This document shows positions 1-12,300 of a DNA stretch of 64,000 bases, piece by piece. Every line of letters starts with the position of its first letter. The first letter of the stretch is position 1. Source of the stretch: Lamellibrachia satsuma (taxonomy: Eukaryota; Annelida; Polychaeta; Sabellida; Siboglinidae); NCBI GenBank assembly GCA_033239005.1, contig BSQZ01000038.1, forward strand, positions 5,749,501-5,813,500, given 5' to 3'. The notes beneath the pieces are model-generated. The model ran no database searches, was not told the DNA's origin, and saw nothing but the letters and a program-made list of their open reading frames with translations. Position numbers and translations under genes: made by a program.

Positions 1-1028
1 TAGTTGAATGCGACACTTTTTCATCGCCCATGTAGCAGCTAGCAGCTCTAGCTCTACCATGGCGTAACGACTCTCGGTGTCTGTGAGGAATCGCGATCCG
101 CACTGTACTAGTCGCCATTTCTCGTCATGTTTTTGCAACAGTGCGTAGCCCAGGCCTTTTTGTCGTGAAGCATCTGTGTGTAACGCGGTGGATTTCGTCG
201 GGTCGAAATGTGCGAGTTTTGGAGCGGATGTCAACGCTTTCTTTGTCGCTATAAACGCTGCAGTATGCGTTTCTGTCCATCTGAAGTCGTTCCGAGATTT
301 CAGTAGTTCGCGTAGTGGATCTGCTATCGTGCTGATATCCGTCGTGAAGTCACCAAGTTGGTTGACCAGACCCATGAATGACCGCAATTCGGTCAAGCAG
401 TTGGGCGCCGGGAACTCTGCCATTGCTTTTAGTTTCTCCGGATCTGTGGTGACCCCGTCTGCGTTAACTTTGTATCCCACATAGTTCAGCTCGTTTTCTG
501 CGAACACGAACTTGTCTGCATTCAGGGTGATGCCGTGTTCTCTGCATCGTTGTAATAGTGTACGAACTCGTTCAACATGTCGTTCAAAGTTCTCATCGAA
601 GACAATGACGTCATCCATGACTTTTTGAATATTGTTCAGACCGGCGATGGCGATGTCACCGCGTCTGCAATATTCGTCACCTGTCGAAGATAGTCCCATC
701 GGGCTGCGTAGGAATTGATAGCGTCCCAATGGTGTCAGGAACGTCGTCAGTTCTTGGCATTCTGGAAATAGTGCGATCTGCCAGTAGCCGTGTTTCGCGT
801 CGACCCTGGCGTGATGTTCGAAACGGCTTCTTTCGGCGTCTTCATCGGATGAATAGGTCGTCGCACATGTTTGTTGAGTTGCGTAAGGTCTACGCATAGA
901 CGAACGCCGCCTCGTGGTTTTGGCACTACTACGAGCGGATGACACCATTTCGTAGGATGATCTCCTAAAGGTTTGATGATAGATTGTCTCGTCATGTTGT
1001 CAAGACTCGCTTTAACCTCGCCATGCAA
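1..1028 (-). pseudogene. Reverse transcriptase and start of RNase H of the gypsy element, truncated
   Basis: Codons 1028-747 give the RT fingers region ([17 protein letters not shown], then [13 protein letters not shown]), the classic Ty3/gypsy pattern. Near 805 the frame shifts, and the rest of RT reads openly down to base 1: [12 protein letters not shown], then SPMGLSS, then the catalytic region. There the usual [YF]xDD box reads VMDD (about 610-630), so the aromatic residue is replaced by Val. The thumb and connection follow, then the RNase H start with HTDAS near 160-180 carrying its first catalytic Asp. No stop was seen between 805 and base 1. The frameshift makes the copy non-functional as read. 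Confidence 0.88.
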
Positions 1029-2358
1029 CAGGAATAGTCCGTGTTGTCGAGATCGCGAAAGGTTCAGCGTTGTCTAGAAGATGAATCTTCATCGGTTCGC
1101 CCACCATCGTCTCCAATTCGTCAGTGTTGTCGAAAACATCTTGAAATTCTTCGATGAGTTGTTTGCGAGTTCGAGATGACTTGACAGCGCAAGTGGTGCC
1201 TCCTAGCGGCCTGTTTATCGGCACAAGAGAGGGTTCCGCTGCGATTTCGTGTGTAATCGAACGGACTGGCAGTGGGTAGTTGTGTGGTACAATTCCCAGA
1301 TCGCGACAAACATACCAGGCTAGCAATAATCCACGTTGTTGTTTGCATATGAGAACAGTCTCTTTAGTGCTTTTGCCTGCGACGTGAATGTAAATGTTCA
1401 GAGATCCAATACATTCAATCGAAGTACCGTTTGCTGCTATGATAGTGTCATCAGGAGGGGGACACATGTTGCCAGTTTCTAGTTTCATTTGTTTGAGGAA
1501 AGTTATTCCTGCAACGGAAGCCTCAGCGCCCGTGTCTGGCGTCGCTTGAACCGTGATGATGAAACTATCGTCTGCATTGTGGTGAAGATCCACCTCTATG
1601 CGTGGTGCACGCCTGTGTTGTTTTTCGCCTACAACATCTAGCACACGAATCTGGCTCATGGCAGTTTTATGATACTGTTTTTTGCCGTTAGGCTTTTTAT
1701 TTTGACGACAACAAGCGGCCCAGTGTCCGACTCTTTTGCAATTAGCACATTCACTGTGCCGTGCTGGGCACTCATCTCGCGACGCGTGAGTTGACTTCCC
1801 ACAGTAACCACAGCTCTGGGTGTGCGTTACGGGGACGTTCTTTCTGCCGACATTGCGTGGTCGCGCTTTCTGTCGAATGTGTTCGATTGTCGTGTTGATA
1901 TTCCCGCCTCTAGCCAGCGTCGCGCTGTCTTTACGAGCAGATTCTTCACTCCTGCAGAGATCGATCGTCGTCTGCAATGACGGCGGAGGTGTGTGTGCAA
2001 GTAGCTTCCGTCTCGTTTCTGGATCTCGAATTCCTGACATAATTCGCGTGGTAAGTCGATCATCGATGCAAGTCTGGCACAGATCTGCGTTGTTGGCGAT
2101 CTCACGCAAAGCAATGTAGAATTGGTCGAAGGTTTCGCCATCTTCTTGTTTGCGCTCCTCAAGAGCCACGCGGTCTAGCGTGACGTTCCTCTTTGGTCGA
2201 ACGTACTCGTGAATCTGGTCCAGAATCTCCGACACAGACACATCATCGTCGTTGTCGATGCCAGTTGCCAGATGCAGTGTCGAACGCATGTCTCTAGATA
2301 AGCTAGTGCGTAACATAGCTCGTTGTTGAGGCAGTGTAAAACGGTTCAATTGTTCCAA
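1012..2358 (-). pseudogene. Gag capsid, zinc knuckles and aspartic protease of the gypsy element
   Basis: About 448 codons open. The first third is capsid-like. Two zinc knuckles follow in the region of residues 185-215: a variant one (C-x2-C-x4-H-x5-C, CGYCGKSTH) and a canonical CCHC (CANCKRVGHWAACC). Next comes a retroviral-type aspartic protease with the active-site motif DTGAEAS, which is the Ty3/gypsy form. Gag and protease share one frame, so no programmed gag-pol shift is needed between them. The end of this frame reads into the start of the reverse transcriptase (IPVAWRG) and then hits a stop; the RT continues in another frame at 1028. The overlap therefore looks like a mutation or sequence error, not a designed overlap. 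Confidence 0.88.
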
Positions 2359-2782
2359 TTTCGGCGAAATCGTCCCAGGCCCTCCTCCATGAAGTCAGAT
2401 CGCGCAGTGAAATATCAGCTGGCATCAGTTCTGGTGGTCGAGCTTTGGCGAGTCGCCCCCCCCCCCCCGGAATCGGTCGAATGGGCGTCGTGTCGTTTGC
2501 ATTGGCTGTGTCTCCGTTTGGTTCATTGCGTTCAGCATGTGGTGAAATGTCTCGTATGCGTCTACCGAACGTTTCGCATAATAAACGCATCGATGTTTCG
2601 TGACGTTCGTTTGCCAATGTTTCTCGCTTCAAATCGCGCTCTTCTTGATGCGATATAAACGTCGCTAACCAATTAGGTGTGTCGGTCTCGCCGTCTGGCG
2701 ATACACTGCAAACTGTTTCGTCGCCACCCGTGGCTCCCTCTTGTGGTTCTTTGCGAACGACTGAGCGTGACCTTGTCTTCAT
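2303..2782 (-). pseudogene. Gag N-terminal fragment of the gypsy element
   Basis: An open frame of 159 codons that starts with ATG about 85 bp after the primer binding site, as expected for Gag. It is charged and low in cysteine, and ends in a short helical stretch (TSWRRAWDDFAE) typical of the start of a retrotransposon capsid domain. It runs out of frame near 2360; the capsid continues in the next frame at 2358. A run of C residues at 2458-2468, reading as a Gly tract on the coding strand, is a likely place for length errors. The family assignment rests mainly on the downstream domains. Confidence 0.75.
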
Positions 2783-2872
2783 TTTCAGCGATTTTCACTA
2801 CGAGCAACGTAGACTATGCCTCTCAATTCTAGAGTAGAGCTTTTATTGTATACTCTCTCTCAGCTACAACCG

Positions 2873-2888
2873 CATGCCGACTGCGCCA
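2873..2888 (-). other. Primer binding site complementary to tRNA-Ser
   Basis: On the minus strand this reads TGGCGCAGTCGGCATG, beginning with the TGG that pairs with the CCA tail. The following bases match the complement of the 3' end of an animal tRNA-Ser (acceptor arm GACTGCG). It lies about 90 bp upstream of the Gag ATG, where a primer binding site belongs. tRNA-Ser priming is known from insect gypsy-type elements such as 17.6 and 297. Confidence 0.7.
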
Positions 2889-3239
2889 TATTATGTTTTC
2901 TGATACAATAGTACTCACCACATATATTTATACATATTATTATTATTATTAAGTGAAAATAGTAAATGAAAAGCATATAATAAACTATGAATAATCCTAA
3001 TTTAAAAGGTTATATATAAGTAAATGATAATGCTAATTATTACAAAGTAACCCATTGATAATTATATATATTATCAATTGAAAATATTAAATCTAATATT
3101 AGCGCTGCCGTTTAACCAATGATTCGCCCAAAGGACGTATGCAAGTCTGAACAAGTTGAAAGATAAACTCATTATTTGCACTTAAAACACCGAGTGTATC
3201 ATATCCATTACGTCAGCAATTTTTTTACGACTGTGCAAT

Positions 3240-3437
<198 letters not shown>

Positions 3438-3458
3438 AAGTGTAAAGTGAGGCGTAAG

Positions 3459-3660
3459 GTGAGAATTACAGTTAATGGTACAGTAAAGGGTATGGTGAGA
3501 ATCACAGTTAGAGGTACAGTTAAGGGCATGGTAAAATTACAGTTAAGGGTATAATTAAGGGTATGCCGAAAATTACACGTAAGGTTACCGTTATGGGTTT
3601 GGTAGTTTGGTGAGAAATACATTTTTGAATACAGTTAAGGGTATGTTGACAATTACCGTT
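3459..3660. repeat. Diverged minisatellite, unit about 36 bp
   Basis: About five imperfect copies of a unit of the type ggtgagaattacagttaa followed by a GTA-rich half. Copies differ at several positions and in length. It lies between the TA microsatellite and the second 30-bp repeat. Confidence 0.7.
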
Positions 3661-3710
3661 AGCCACGTTGGTTGTTCTTGTTATGTTTTCTGATACAATA
3701 GTACTCACCA

Positions 3711-4512
3711 GTCACAATTACTAAAGTAGAAGATGTTTATTGTAAGAACGGTTGAGAATAGCTGTTGATATAATTATAGGTCCAAAGCCGGAAGTGAACC
3801 TTAAACCAAATAAGGGGTTCAGTCCTAGGGGTGTCACATATAGGGAGACCACAATCAAACGGATAGAAAAAAAGAGAACTACCTGTATTTATGCACAAAC
3901 CCGTCATTGATTCATACGTCAATCAAAGCGCTACGTGGCCATACGTTGTCGACTTTGGTTCAACGTCATCACGTTAAAGCTTGTTGTTAACTCGGCCCGT
4001 CGGGACTCTGACCCGGCGACTGTGAGTGCTTCATTTTTTATCAGTAGACAGTTAGCACTTGCCTTGGAGTACCTTGTAGTGCGGTGATGTAGGTCACCCA
4101 GACGTAGAACAGGTGGTTCATTCATTATTATTAATAGGTTATTGTATGATTTTCATCTACTTATACGTACATAACTTTAATATTAGCATTTACTCATATA
4201 CTATATTCATTCTCTTTATAATATATAATATTATTCATTATCATTTAGTTATATATGACTTTAGACATGGACTCACGTCATTACGTTTTCTGTCGTACAC
4301 GTCCCTGTGGTTTGTTCCTCGGGTCGAGCGGTTATACAAGACGTAGCTCAACAGCCTTCCCAGGTTGAGACAGACCGCGTTGGGCAGAGCGACTGGTGTG
4401 TATAATGAGACCTGTGTGCTCGGTGTGCTAGTGAACAGTTGTAACGAAGGTCAGGGGGCACCTGAATTCATGATACCTGAGCAGTCAATCAGGTGCTAGC
4501 TTCGGGAATGTG
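3711..4512. other. Non-coding stretch with a weak tRNA-like motif
   Basis: No gene is supported. On the minus strand around 3985-4075 there is a possible degenerate tRNA-like head (box-B-like GGGTCAGAGTCCCGA near 4000-4015). It could be a decayed SINE or pseudo-tRNA, but it lacks a clean cloverleaf. The rest is AT-rich. Confidence 0.4.
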
Positions 4513-5040
4513 CAACAGACGGCGTAACTTGTTTGCATGAGAACAGAAGATGTGGTGGACTTCAGTATAGGTGGCGCCGCCTGGTGTGTTCTTGTAGCCA
4601 TATTTAGAGATTTCCATTGTACGCGTTCGTGGTTAAAATCTCCCAGTATTATACATTAGCTTTACTCACTTCTTTTATAGCGTGTTGTATAATGATGTTG
4701 TTATGCTCTTCAGTTATGTTTCGACTGCCGTAAAATAATCCAATAGTTAATGTTGAATTTCCTGTAACTATATTACAACAACCAACTTCATCGCAATCTG
4801 CTTCCCTTTCTAATTTCATTTAGTAAACACGAATGGATTCTTTCACATATAAAATAACTTCCCTCCCCATCTTCCTATTCAAACTAACCGTTAAACAGCA
4901 TCTGATATGTTATTGTTGGCCCATGATTCGTTATACCTATTAAGTGAGAATAATTGTCTTCTACCATAATGTTTTATTCGTTTCTCTTATTTGCAATGCT
5001 ACTTGCATTTACAAAATCGTATTTAAATCCAGAATCAGAG
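4513..5040 (-). mobile_element. CR1-like LINE endonuclease relic
   Basis: Read on the minus strand, this gives recognisable AP-endonuclease pieces in order: NARSIANKRNE and a helix ending in HLIGIT; a frame-broken membrane-like strand (RRGG-type region); NIVTGNSTLTIGLFYGSRN; the helix IQHAIKEVSKANV, a stop, and then GDFNH followed by ERVQW, the conserved catalytic Asp-Asn strand. Stops and frame changes show decay. Its closest relative in the window is the LINE at 62.4 kb, which has the same GDFNH/IQW strand. The fragment ends near 4513 without RT. A second, shorter copy lies at 18751-19120. Confidence 0.75.
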
Positions 5041-5321
5041 CTGTTTTCCGGACAAATCGTTGATGGTTTATGTGTACTAGTGGCCTCTAAATACCACTAC
5101 ACCATGTGCTTCTAGTTTAAACAATGTTTACTATGTTTAATATATTTGATGCTACCCATGGCACTGTCGACTTGTTGTGGACATGCGATAACGCCTCTTC
5201 GGTCACACCCTACACCTGGACGTGGAGGCGCACGCAAACCAAGCAATATCTGCATGTCTCCTAAAGGACGGAGTCAAAGGATATCGTGGTCGACTCAGAA
5301 CCGACATCCCCGGAACCCTTG

Positions 5322-5905
5322 ACACCGACCTGCAGCAGATCGACTCAAGACAAGGGACGACCTGCAGCAGATGGACATACGACCCAAGACAAGGGACGAC
5401 CTGCAGCAGATCGACATATGACTCAAGACAAGGGACGACCTGCAGCAGATCGACATACGACTCAAGACAAGGGACGACCTGCAGCAGATCGACATATCGA
5501 CATACGACTCAAGACAAGGGACGACCTGCAGCAGATCGACATACGAGTCAAGAAAAGGGACGACCTGCAGCAGATCGACATACGACTCAAGACAAGGGCC
5601 GACCTGCAACAGATCGACATACGACTCAAGACAAGGGACGACCTGCAACAGATCGACATACGACTCAAGACAGGGGCCGACATGCAACAGATCGACATAC
5701 GACTCAAGACAAGGGACGACCTGCAACAGATCGACATACGACTCAAGACAAGGGCCGACCTGCAACATATCGACATACGACTAAAGACAAGGGACGACCT
5801 GCAACAGATCGACATACGACTCAAGACAAGAGCCGACTTGCAACAGATCGACATACGACTCAAGACAAGGGCCGACCTGCAACATATCGATATACGGCTC
5901 AAGTT
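5322..5905. repeat. Minisatellite, 39-bp unit, about 15 copies
   Basis: The unit contains gacgacctgcagcagatcga and cgactcaagacaaggg. Because 39 is divisible by 3, every frame on both strands stays open over about 200 codons; one plus frame repeats a 13-residue unit (RLKTRDDLQQIDI). One copy carries an extra ATCGACATA. Three frames on the plus strand and two on the minus are equally open, so length alone is no evidence for coding. Confidence 0.9.
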
Positions 5906-6318
5906 GAAGGGAAGCTGTGTAAGCATGTGCACGAGCCAGCTGCTCGCGCAAGCTGGCTGTGGCGTCTGTGAAAGAAAGTATGTTAGGAAGGCATTTTACG
6001 AAATATTAGTTTTCCATATTGCAAACTCCGACAGCATACAGTGGATCAAATGGTAGTAACGCCCCTTCTCTTATGCATAGCCATAGGGACCATCCATAAA
6101 GTACCTCTCATGCTCATGTGGTTGCACGTGTCTGGTGTCCGGGTAAAGGGTACGGAGCGTTATATGGGGTTGGGGTGTCTTGGCGATCCTTACATAAAAA
6201 TAAAAAATATTGTTCGTCTAGTTTTCGATATCAGATTGATAGCGATTCGAAATTACTTCAAAGCTAATAACTTAATATTTAAAAAATGATGCGCACTGAT
6301 CGTATCAAATGTGCATTC
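5906..6318. other. Non-coding spacer before the 121-bp satellite
   Basis: No gene recognised. A short motif (agggaccatccataaagta, 6087-6105) resembles ends of repeats seen in several invertebrate genomes, but I see no matching inverted end. Confidence 0.4.
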
Positions 6319-9300
6319 CTTGACTCATGCACAACGAGTGGACAACTGTTTAAACTTCAAGGTTGAAATAGTGTTGTACTACTTACTATAGGAAACAATC
6401 TCTCTCTCCCACTTTACCCACGACGTCTCGCATCTCGTCCTTGACTCATGCACAACGAGTGGACAACTGTTTAAACAAGGTTGAAATTGTGTTGTACTAC
6501 TTACTATAGGAAACAATCTCTCTCTCCCACTTTACCCACGACGTCTCGCATCTCGTCCTTGACTCATGCACAACGAGTGGACAACTGTTTAAACTTCAAG
6601 GTTGAAATAGTGTTGTACTACTTACTATAGGAAACAATCTCTCTGTCCCACTTTACCCACGACGTCTCGTATATCGTCCTTGACTCATGCACAACGAGTG
6701 GACAACTGTTTAAACTTCAAAGTTGAAACAGTGTTGTACTACTTACTAAGGGAAACAATCTCTCTCTCCCACTTTACCCACGACGTCTCGCATCTCGTCC
6801 TTGACTCATGCACAACGAGTGGACAACTGTTTAAACTTCAAGGTTGAAATAGTGTTGTACTACTTACTATAGGAAACAATCTCTCTCTCCCACTTTACCC
6901 ACGACGTCTCGCATCTCGTCCTTGACTCATGCACAACGAGTGGACAACTGTTTAAACTTCAAGGTTGAAATAGTGTTGTACTACTTACTATAGGAAACAA
7001 TCTCTCTCTCCCACTTTACCCACGACGTCTCGCATCTCGTCCTTGACTCATGCACAACGAGTGGACAACTGTTTAAACTTCAAGGTTGAAATGGTGTTGT
7101 ACTACTTAATAAGGGAAACAATCTCTCTCTCCCACTTTACCCACGACTTCTCGCATCTCGTCCTTGACTCATGCACAACGAGTGGACAACTGTTTAAACT
7201 TCAAGGTTGAAATAGTGTTGTACTACTTACTATAGGAAACAATCTCTCTCTCCCACTTTACCCACGACGTCTCGCATCTCGTCCTTGACTCATGCACAAC
7301 GAGTGGACAACTGTTTAAACTTCAAGGTTGAAATAGTGTTGTACTACTTACAATAGGAAACAATCTCTCTGTTCCACTTTACCCACGACGTCTCGTATAT
7401 CGTCCTTGACTCATGCACAACGAGTGGACAACTGTTTAAACTTCAAGGTTGAAATAGTGTTGTACTACTTACTATAGGAAACAATCTCTCTCTCCCACTT
7501 TACCCACGACGTCTCGCATCTCGTCCTTGACTCATGCACAACGAGTGGACAACTGTTTAAACTTCAAGGTTGAAATAGTGTTGTACTACTTACTATAGGA
7601 AACAATCTCTCTCTCCCACTTTACCCACGACGTCTCGCATCTCGTCCTTGACTCATGCACAACGAGTGGACAACTGTTTAAACTTCAAGGTTAAAATAGA
7701 GTTGTACTACTTACAATAGGAAATAATCTCTCTCTCCCACTTTACCCACGACGTCTCGCATCTCGTCCTTGACTCATGCACAACGAGTGGACAACTGTTT
7801 AAACTTCAAGGTTGAAATAGTGTTGTACTACTTACAATAGGAAACAATCTCTCTGTTCCACTTTACCCACGACGTCTCGTATATCGTCCTTGACTCATGC
7901 ACAACGAGTGGACAACTGTTTAAACTTCAAAGATGAAATAGTGTTGTACTACTTACTATAGGAAACAATCTCTCTCTCCCACTTTACCCACGACGTCTCG
8001 TATATCGTCCTTGACTCATGCACAACGAGTGGACAACTGTTTAAACTTCAAAGATGAAATAGTGTTGTACTACTTACTAAGGGAAACAATCTCTCTCTCC
8101 CACTTTACCCACGACGTCTCGCATCTCGTCCTTGACTCATGCACAACGAGTGGACAACTGTTTAAACTTCAAGGTTGAAATAGTGTTGTACTACTTACTA
8201 AGGGAAACAATCTCTCTGTCCCACTTTACCCACGACGTCTCGTATCTCGTCCTTGACTCATGCACAACGAGTGGACAGCTGTTTAAACTTCAAGGTTGAA
8301 ATAGTGTTGTACTACTTTCTAAGGGAAACAATCTCTCTCTCCCACTTTACCCACGACGTCTCACATGTCGTCCTTGACTCATGCAAAACGAGTGGACAAC
8401 TGTTTAAACTTCAAGGTTGAAATAGTATTGTACTACTTACTATAGGAAATAATCTCTCTCTCCCACTTTACCCACGACGTCTCGCATCTCGTCCTTGACT
8501 CATGCACAACGAGTGGACAACTGTTTAAACTTCAAGGTTGAATTAGTGTTGTACTACTTACTATAGGAAACAATCTCTCTCTCCCACTTTACCCACGACG
8601 TCTCGCATCTCGTCCTTGACTCATGCACAACGAGTGGACAACTGTTTAAACTTCAAGGTTGAAATAGTGTTGTACTACTTACTATAGGAAACAATCTCTC
8701 TCTCCCACTTTACCCACGACGTCTCGCAACTCGTCCTTGACTCATGCACAACGAGTGGACAACTGTTTAAACTTCAAGGTTGAAATAGTGTTGTACTACT
8801 TACTATAGGAAACAATCTCTCTCTCCCACTTTACCCACGACGTCTCGCATCTCGTCCTTGACTCATGCACAACGAGTGGACCACTGTTTAAACAAGGTTG
8901 AATTAGTGTTGTACTACTTACTATAGGAAACAATCTCTCTCTCCCACTTTACCCACGACGTCTCGCATCTCGTCCTTGACTCATGCACAACGAGTGGACA
9001 ACCTTTTAAACTTCAAGGTTGAAATAGTGTTGTACTACTTACTAAGGGAAACAATCTCTCTGTAACACTTTACCCACGACGTCTCGCAACTCGTCCTTGA
9101 CTCATGCACAACGAGTGGACAACTGTTTAAACTTCAAGGTTGAAATAGTGTTGTACTACTTACTATAGGAAACAATCTCTCTCTCCCACTTTACCCACGA
9201 CGTCTCGCATCTCGTCCTTGACTCATGCACAACGAGTGGACAACTGTTTAAACTTCAAGGTTGAAATAGTGTTGTACTACTTACTATAGGAAACAATCTC

Positions 9301-12300
9301 TCTCTCCCACTTTACCCACGACGTCTCGCATCTCGTCCTTGACTCATGCACAACGAGTGGACAACTGTTTAAACAAGGTTGAAATAGTGTTGTACTACTT
9401 ACTATAGGAAACAATCTCTCTCTCCCACTTTACCCACGACGTCTCGCATCTCGTCCTTGACTCATGCACAACGAGTGGACAACTGTTTAAACTTCAAGGT
9501 TGAAATAGTGTTGTACTACTTACTATAGGAAACAATCTCTCTCTCCCACTTTACCCACGACGTCTCGCATCTCGTCCTTGACTCATGCACAACGAGTGGA
9601 CAACTGTTTAAACTTCAAGGTTGAAATAGTGTTGTACTACTTACTATAGGAAACAATCTCTCTCTCCCACTTTACCCACGACGTCTCGCATCTCGTCCTT
9701 GACTCATGCACAACGAGTGGACAACTGTTTAAACTTCAAGGTTGAAATAGTGTTGTACTACTTACTATAGGAAACAATCTCTCTCTCCCACTTTACCCAC
9801 GACGTCTCGCATCTCGTCCTTGACTCATGCACAACGAGTGGACAACTGTTTAAACTTCAAGGTTGAAATAGTGTTGTACTACTTACTATAGGAAACAATC
9901 TCTCTCTCCCACTTTACCCACGACGTCTCGCATCTCGTCCTTGACTCATGCACAACGAGTGGACAACTGTTTAAACTTCAAGGTTGAAATAGTGTTGTAC
10001 TACTTACTAAGGGAAACAATCTCTCTGTCCCACTTTACCCACGACGTCTCGTATCTCGTCCTTGACTCATGCACAACGAGTGGACAGCTGTTTAAACTTC
10101 AAAGTTGAAATAGTGTTGTACTACTTACTAAGGGAAACAATCTCTCTCTCCCACTTTACCCACGACGTCTCGCATGTCGTCCTTGACTCATGCACAACGA
10201 GTGGACAACTGTTTAAACTTCAAGGTTGAAATAGTGTTGTACTACTTACTATAGGAAATAATCTATCTCTCCCACTTTACCCACGACGTCTCGCATCTCG
10301 TCCTTGACTCATGCACAACGAGTGGACAACTGTTTAAACAAGGTTGAAATAGTGTTGTACTACTTACTATAGGAAACAATCTCTCTCTCCCACTTTACGC
10401 ACGACGTCTCGCATCTCGTCCTTGACTCATGCACAACGAGGGGACAACTGTTTAAACTTCAAGGTTGAAATAGTGTTGTACAACTTACTATAGGAAACAA
10501 TCTCTCTCTCCCACTTTACCCACGACGTCTCGTATATCGTCCTTGACTCATGCACAACGAGTGGACAACTGTTTAAACTTCAAGGTTGAAATAGTGTTGT
10601 ACTACTTACTAAGGGAAACAATCTCTCTGTCCCACTTTACCCACGACGTCTCGTATCTCGTCCTTGACTCATGCACAACGAGTGGACAGCTGTTTAAACT
10701 TCAAAGTTGAAATAGTGTTGTACTACTTACTAAGGGAAACAATCTCTCTCTCCCACTTTACCCACGACGTCTCGCATGTCGTCCTTGACTCATGCACAAC
10801 GAGTGGACAACTGTTTAAACTTCAAGGTTGAAATAGTGTTGTACTACTTACTATAGGAAATAATCTCTCTCTCCAACTTTACCCACGACGTCTCGCATCT
10901 CGTCCTTGACTCATGCACAACGAGTGGACAACTGTTAAACTTCAAGGTTGAAATAGTGTTGTACTACTTACTATAGGAAACAATCTCTCTCTCCCACTTT
11001 ACCCACGACGTCTCATATATCGTCCTTGACTCATGCACAACGAGTGGACAACTGTTTAAACTTCAAAGTTGAAATAGTGTTGTACTACTTACTAAGGGAA
11101 ACAATCTCTCTCTCCCACTTTACCCACGACGTCTCGCATCTCGTCCTTGACTCATGCACAACGAGTGGACAACTGTTCAAACTTCAAGGTTGAAATAGTG
11201 TTGTACTACTTACTAAGGGAAACAATCTCTCTCTCCCACTTTACCCACGACGTCTCGCATCTCGTCCTTGACTCATGCACAACGAGTGGACAACTGTTCA
11301 AACTTCAAGGTTGAAATAGTGTTGTACTACTTACTAAGGGAAACAATCTCTCTCTCCCACTTTACCCACGACGTCTCGCATCTCGTCCTTGACTCATGCT
11401 CAACGAGTGGACAACTGTTCAAACTTCAAGGTTGAAATAGTGTTGTACTACTTACTAAGGGAAACAATCTATCTCTCCCACTTTACCCACGACGTCTCGC
11501 ATCTCGTCCTTGACTCATGCACAACGAGTGGACAACTGTTTATACTTCAAGGTTAAAATAGTGTTGTACTACTTACTAAGGGAAACAATCTCTCTGTCCC
11601 ACTTTACCCACGACGTCTCGCATCTCGTCCTTGACTCATGCACAACGAGTGGACAACTGTTTAAACTTCAAGGTTGAAATAGTGATGCACTACTTACTAA
11701 GGGAAACAATCTCTCTCTCCCACTGTACACAACGTCTCGCATCTCGTCCTTGACTCATGCACAACGAGTGGACAACTGTTTAAACTTCAAGGTTGAAATG
11801 GTGTTGTACTACTTACTAAGGGAAACAATCTCTCTCTCCCACTTTACCCACGACGTCTCGCATCTCGTCCTTGACTCATGCACAACGAGTGGACAACTGT
11901 TTAAACAAGGTTGAAATAGTGTTGTACTACTTACTATAGGAAACAATCTCTCTCTCCCACTTTACCCACGACGTCTCGCATCTCGTCCTTGACTCATGCA
12001 CAACGAGTGGACAACTGTTTAAACTTCAAGGTTGAAATAGTGTTGTACTACTTACTATAGGAAACAATCTCTCTGTCCCACTTTACCCACGACGTCTCGT
12101 ATCTCGTCCTTGAATCATGCACAACGAGTGGACAACTGTTTAAACTTCAAGGTTGAAATAGTGTTGTACTACTTACTATAGGAAACAATCTCTCTCTCCC
12201 ACTTTACCCACGACGTCTCGTATATCGTCCTTGACTCATGCACAACGAGTGGACAACTGTTTAAACTTCAAGGTTGAAATAGTGTTGTACTGCTTACTAA

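Larger units (their letters stand above)
1..2888 (-). mobile_element. Ty3/gypsy-like LTR retrotransposon, 5' two thirds, degenerate
   Basis: Reading on the minus strand from 2888 down to 1, the order is primer binding site, Gag, CCHC zinc knuckles, aspartic protease, reverse transcriptase, RNase H start. That is the order of a Ty3/gypsy element. The integrase and 3' LTR would lie left of base 1, outside the window. The polyprotein is split by three frame changes, near 2360, 1020 and 805, so the copy is either dead or carries indel errors. The 5' LTR should begin just right of 2888, but its far end is not clear because AT-rich microsatellite DNA follows. Confidence 0.9.

Noticed and set aside
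6085..6110. agggaccatccataaagta motif as a transposon end
   Set aside because: Only one copy in the window and no inverted mate.
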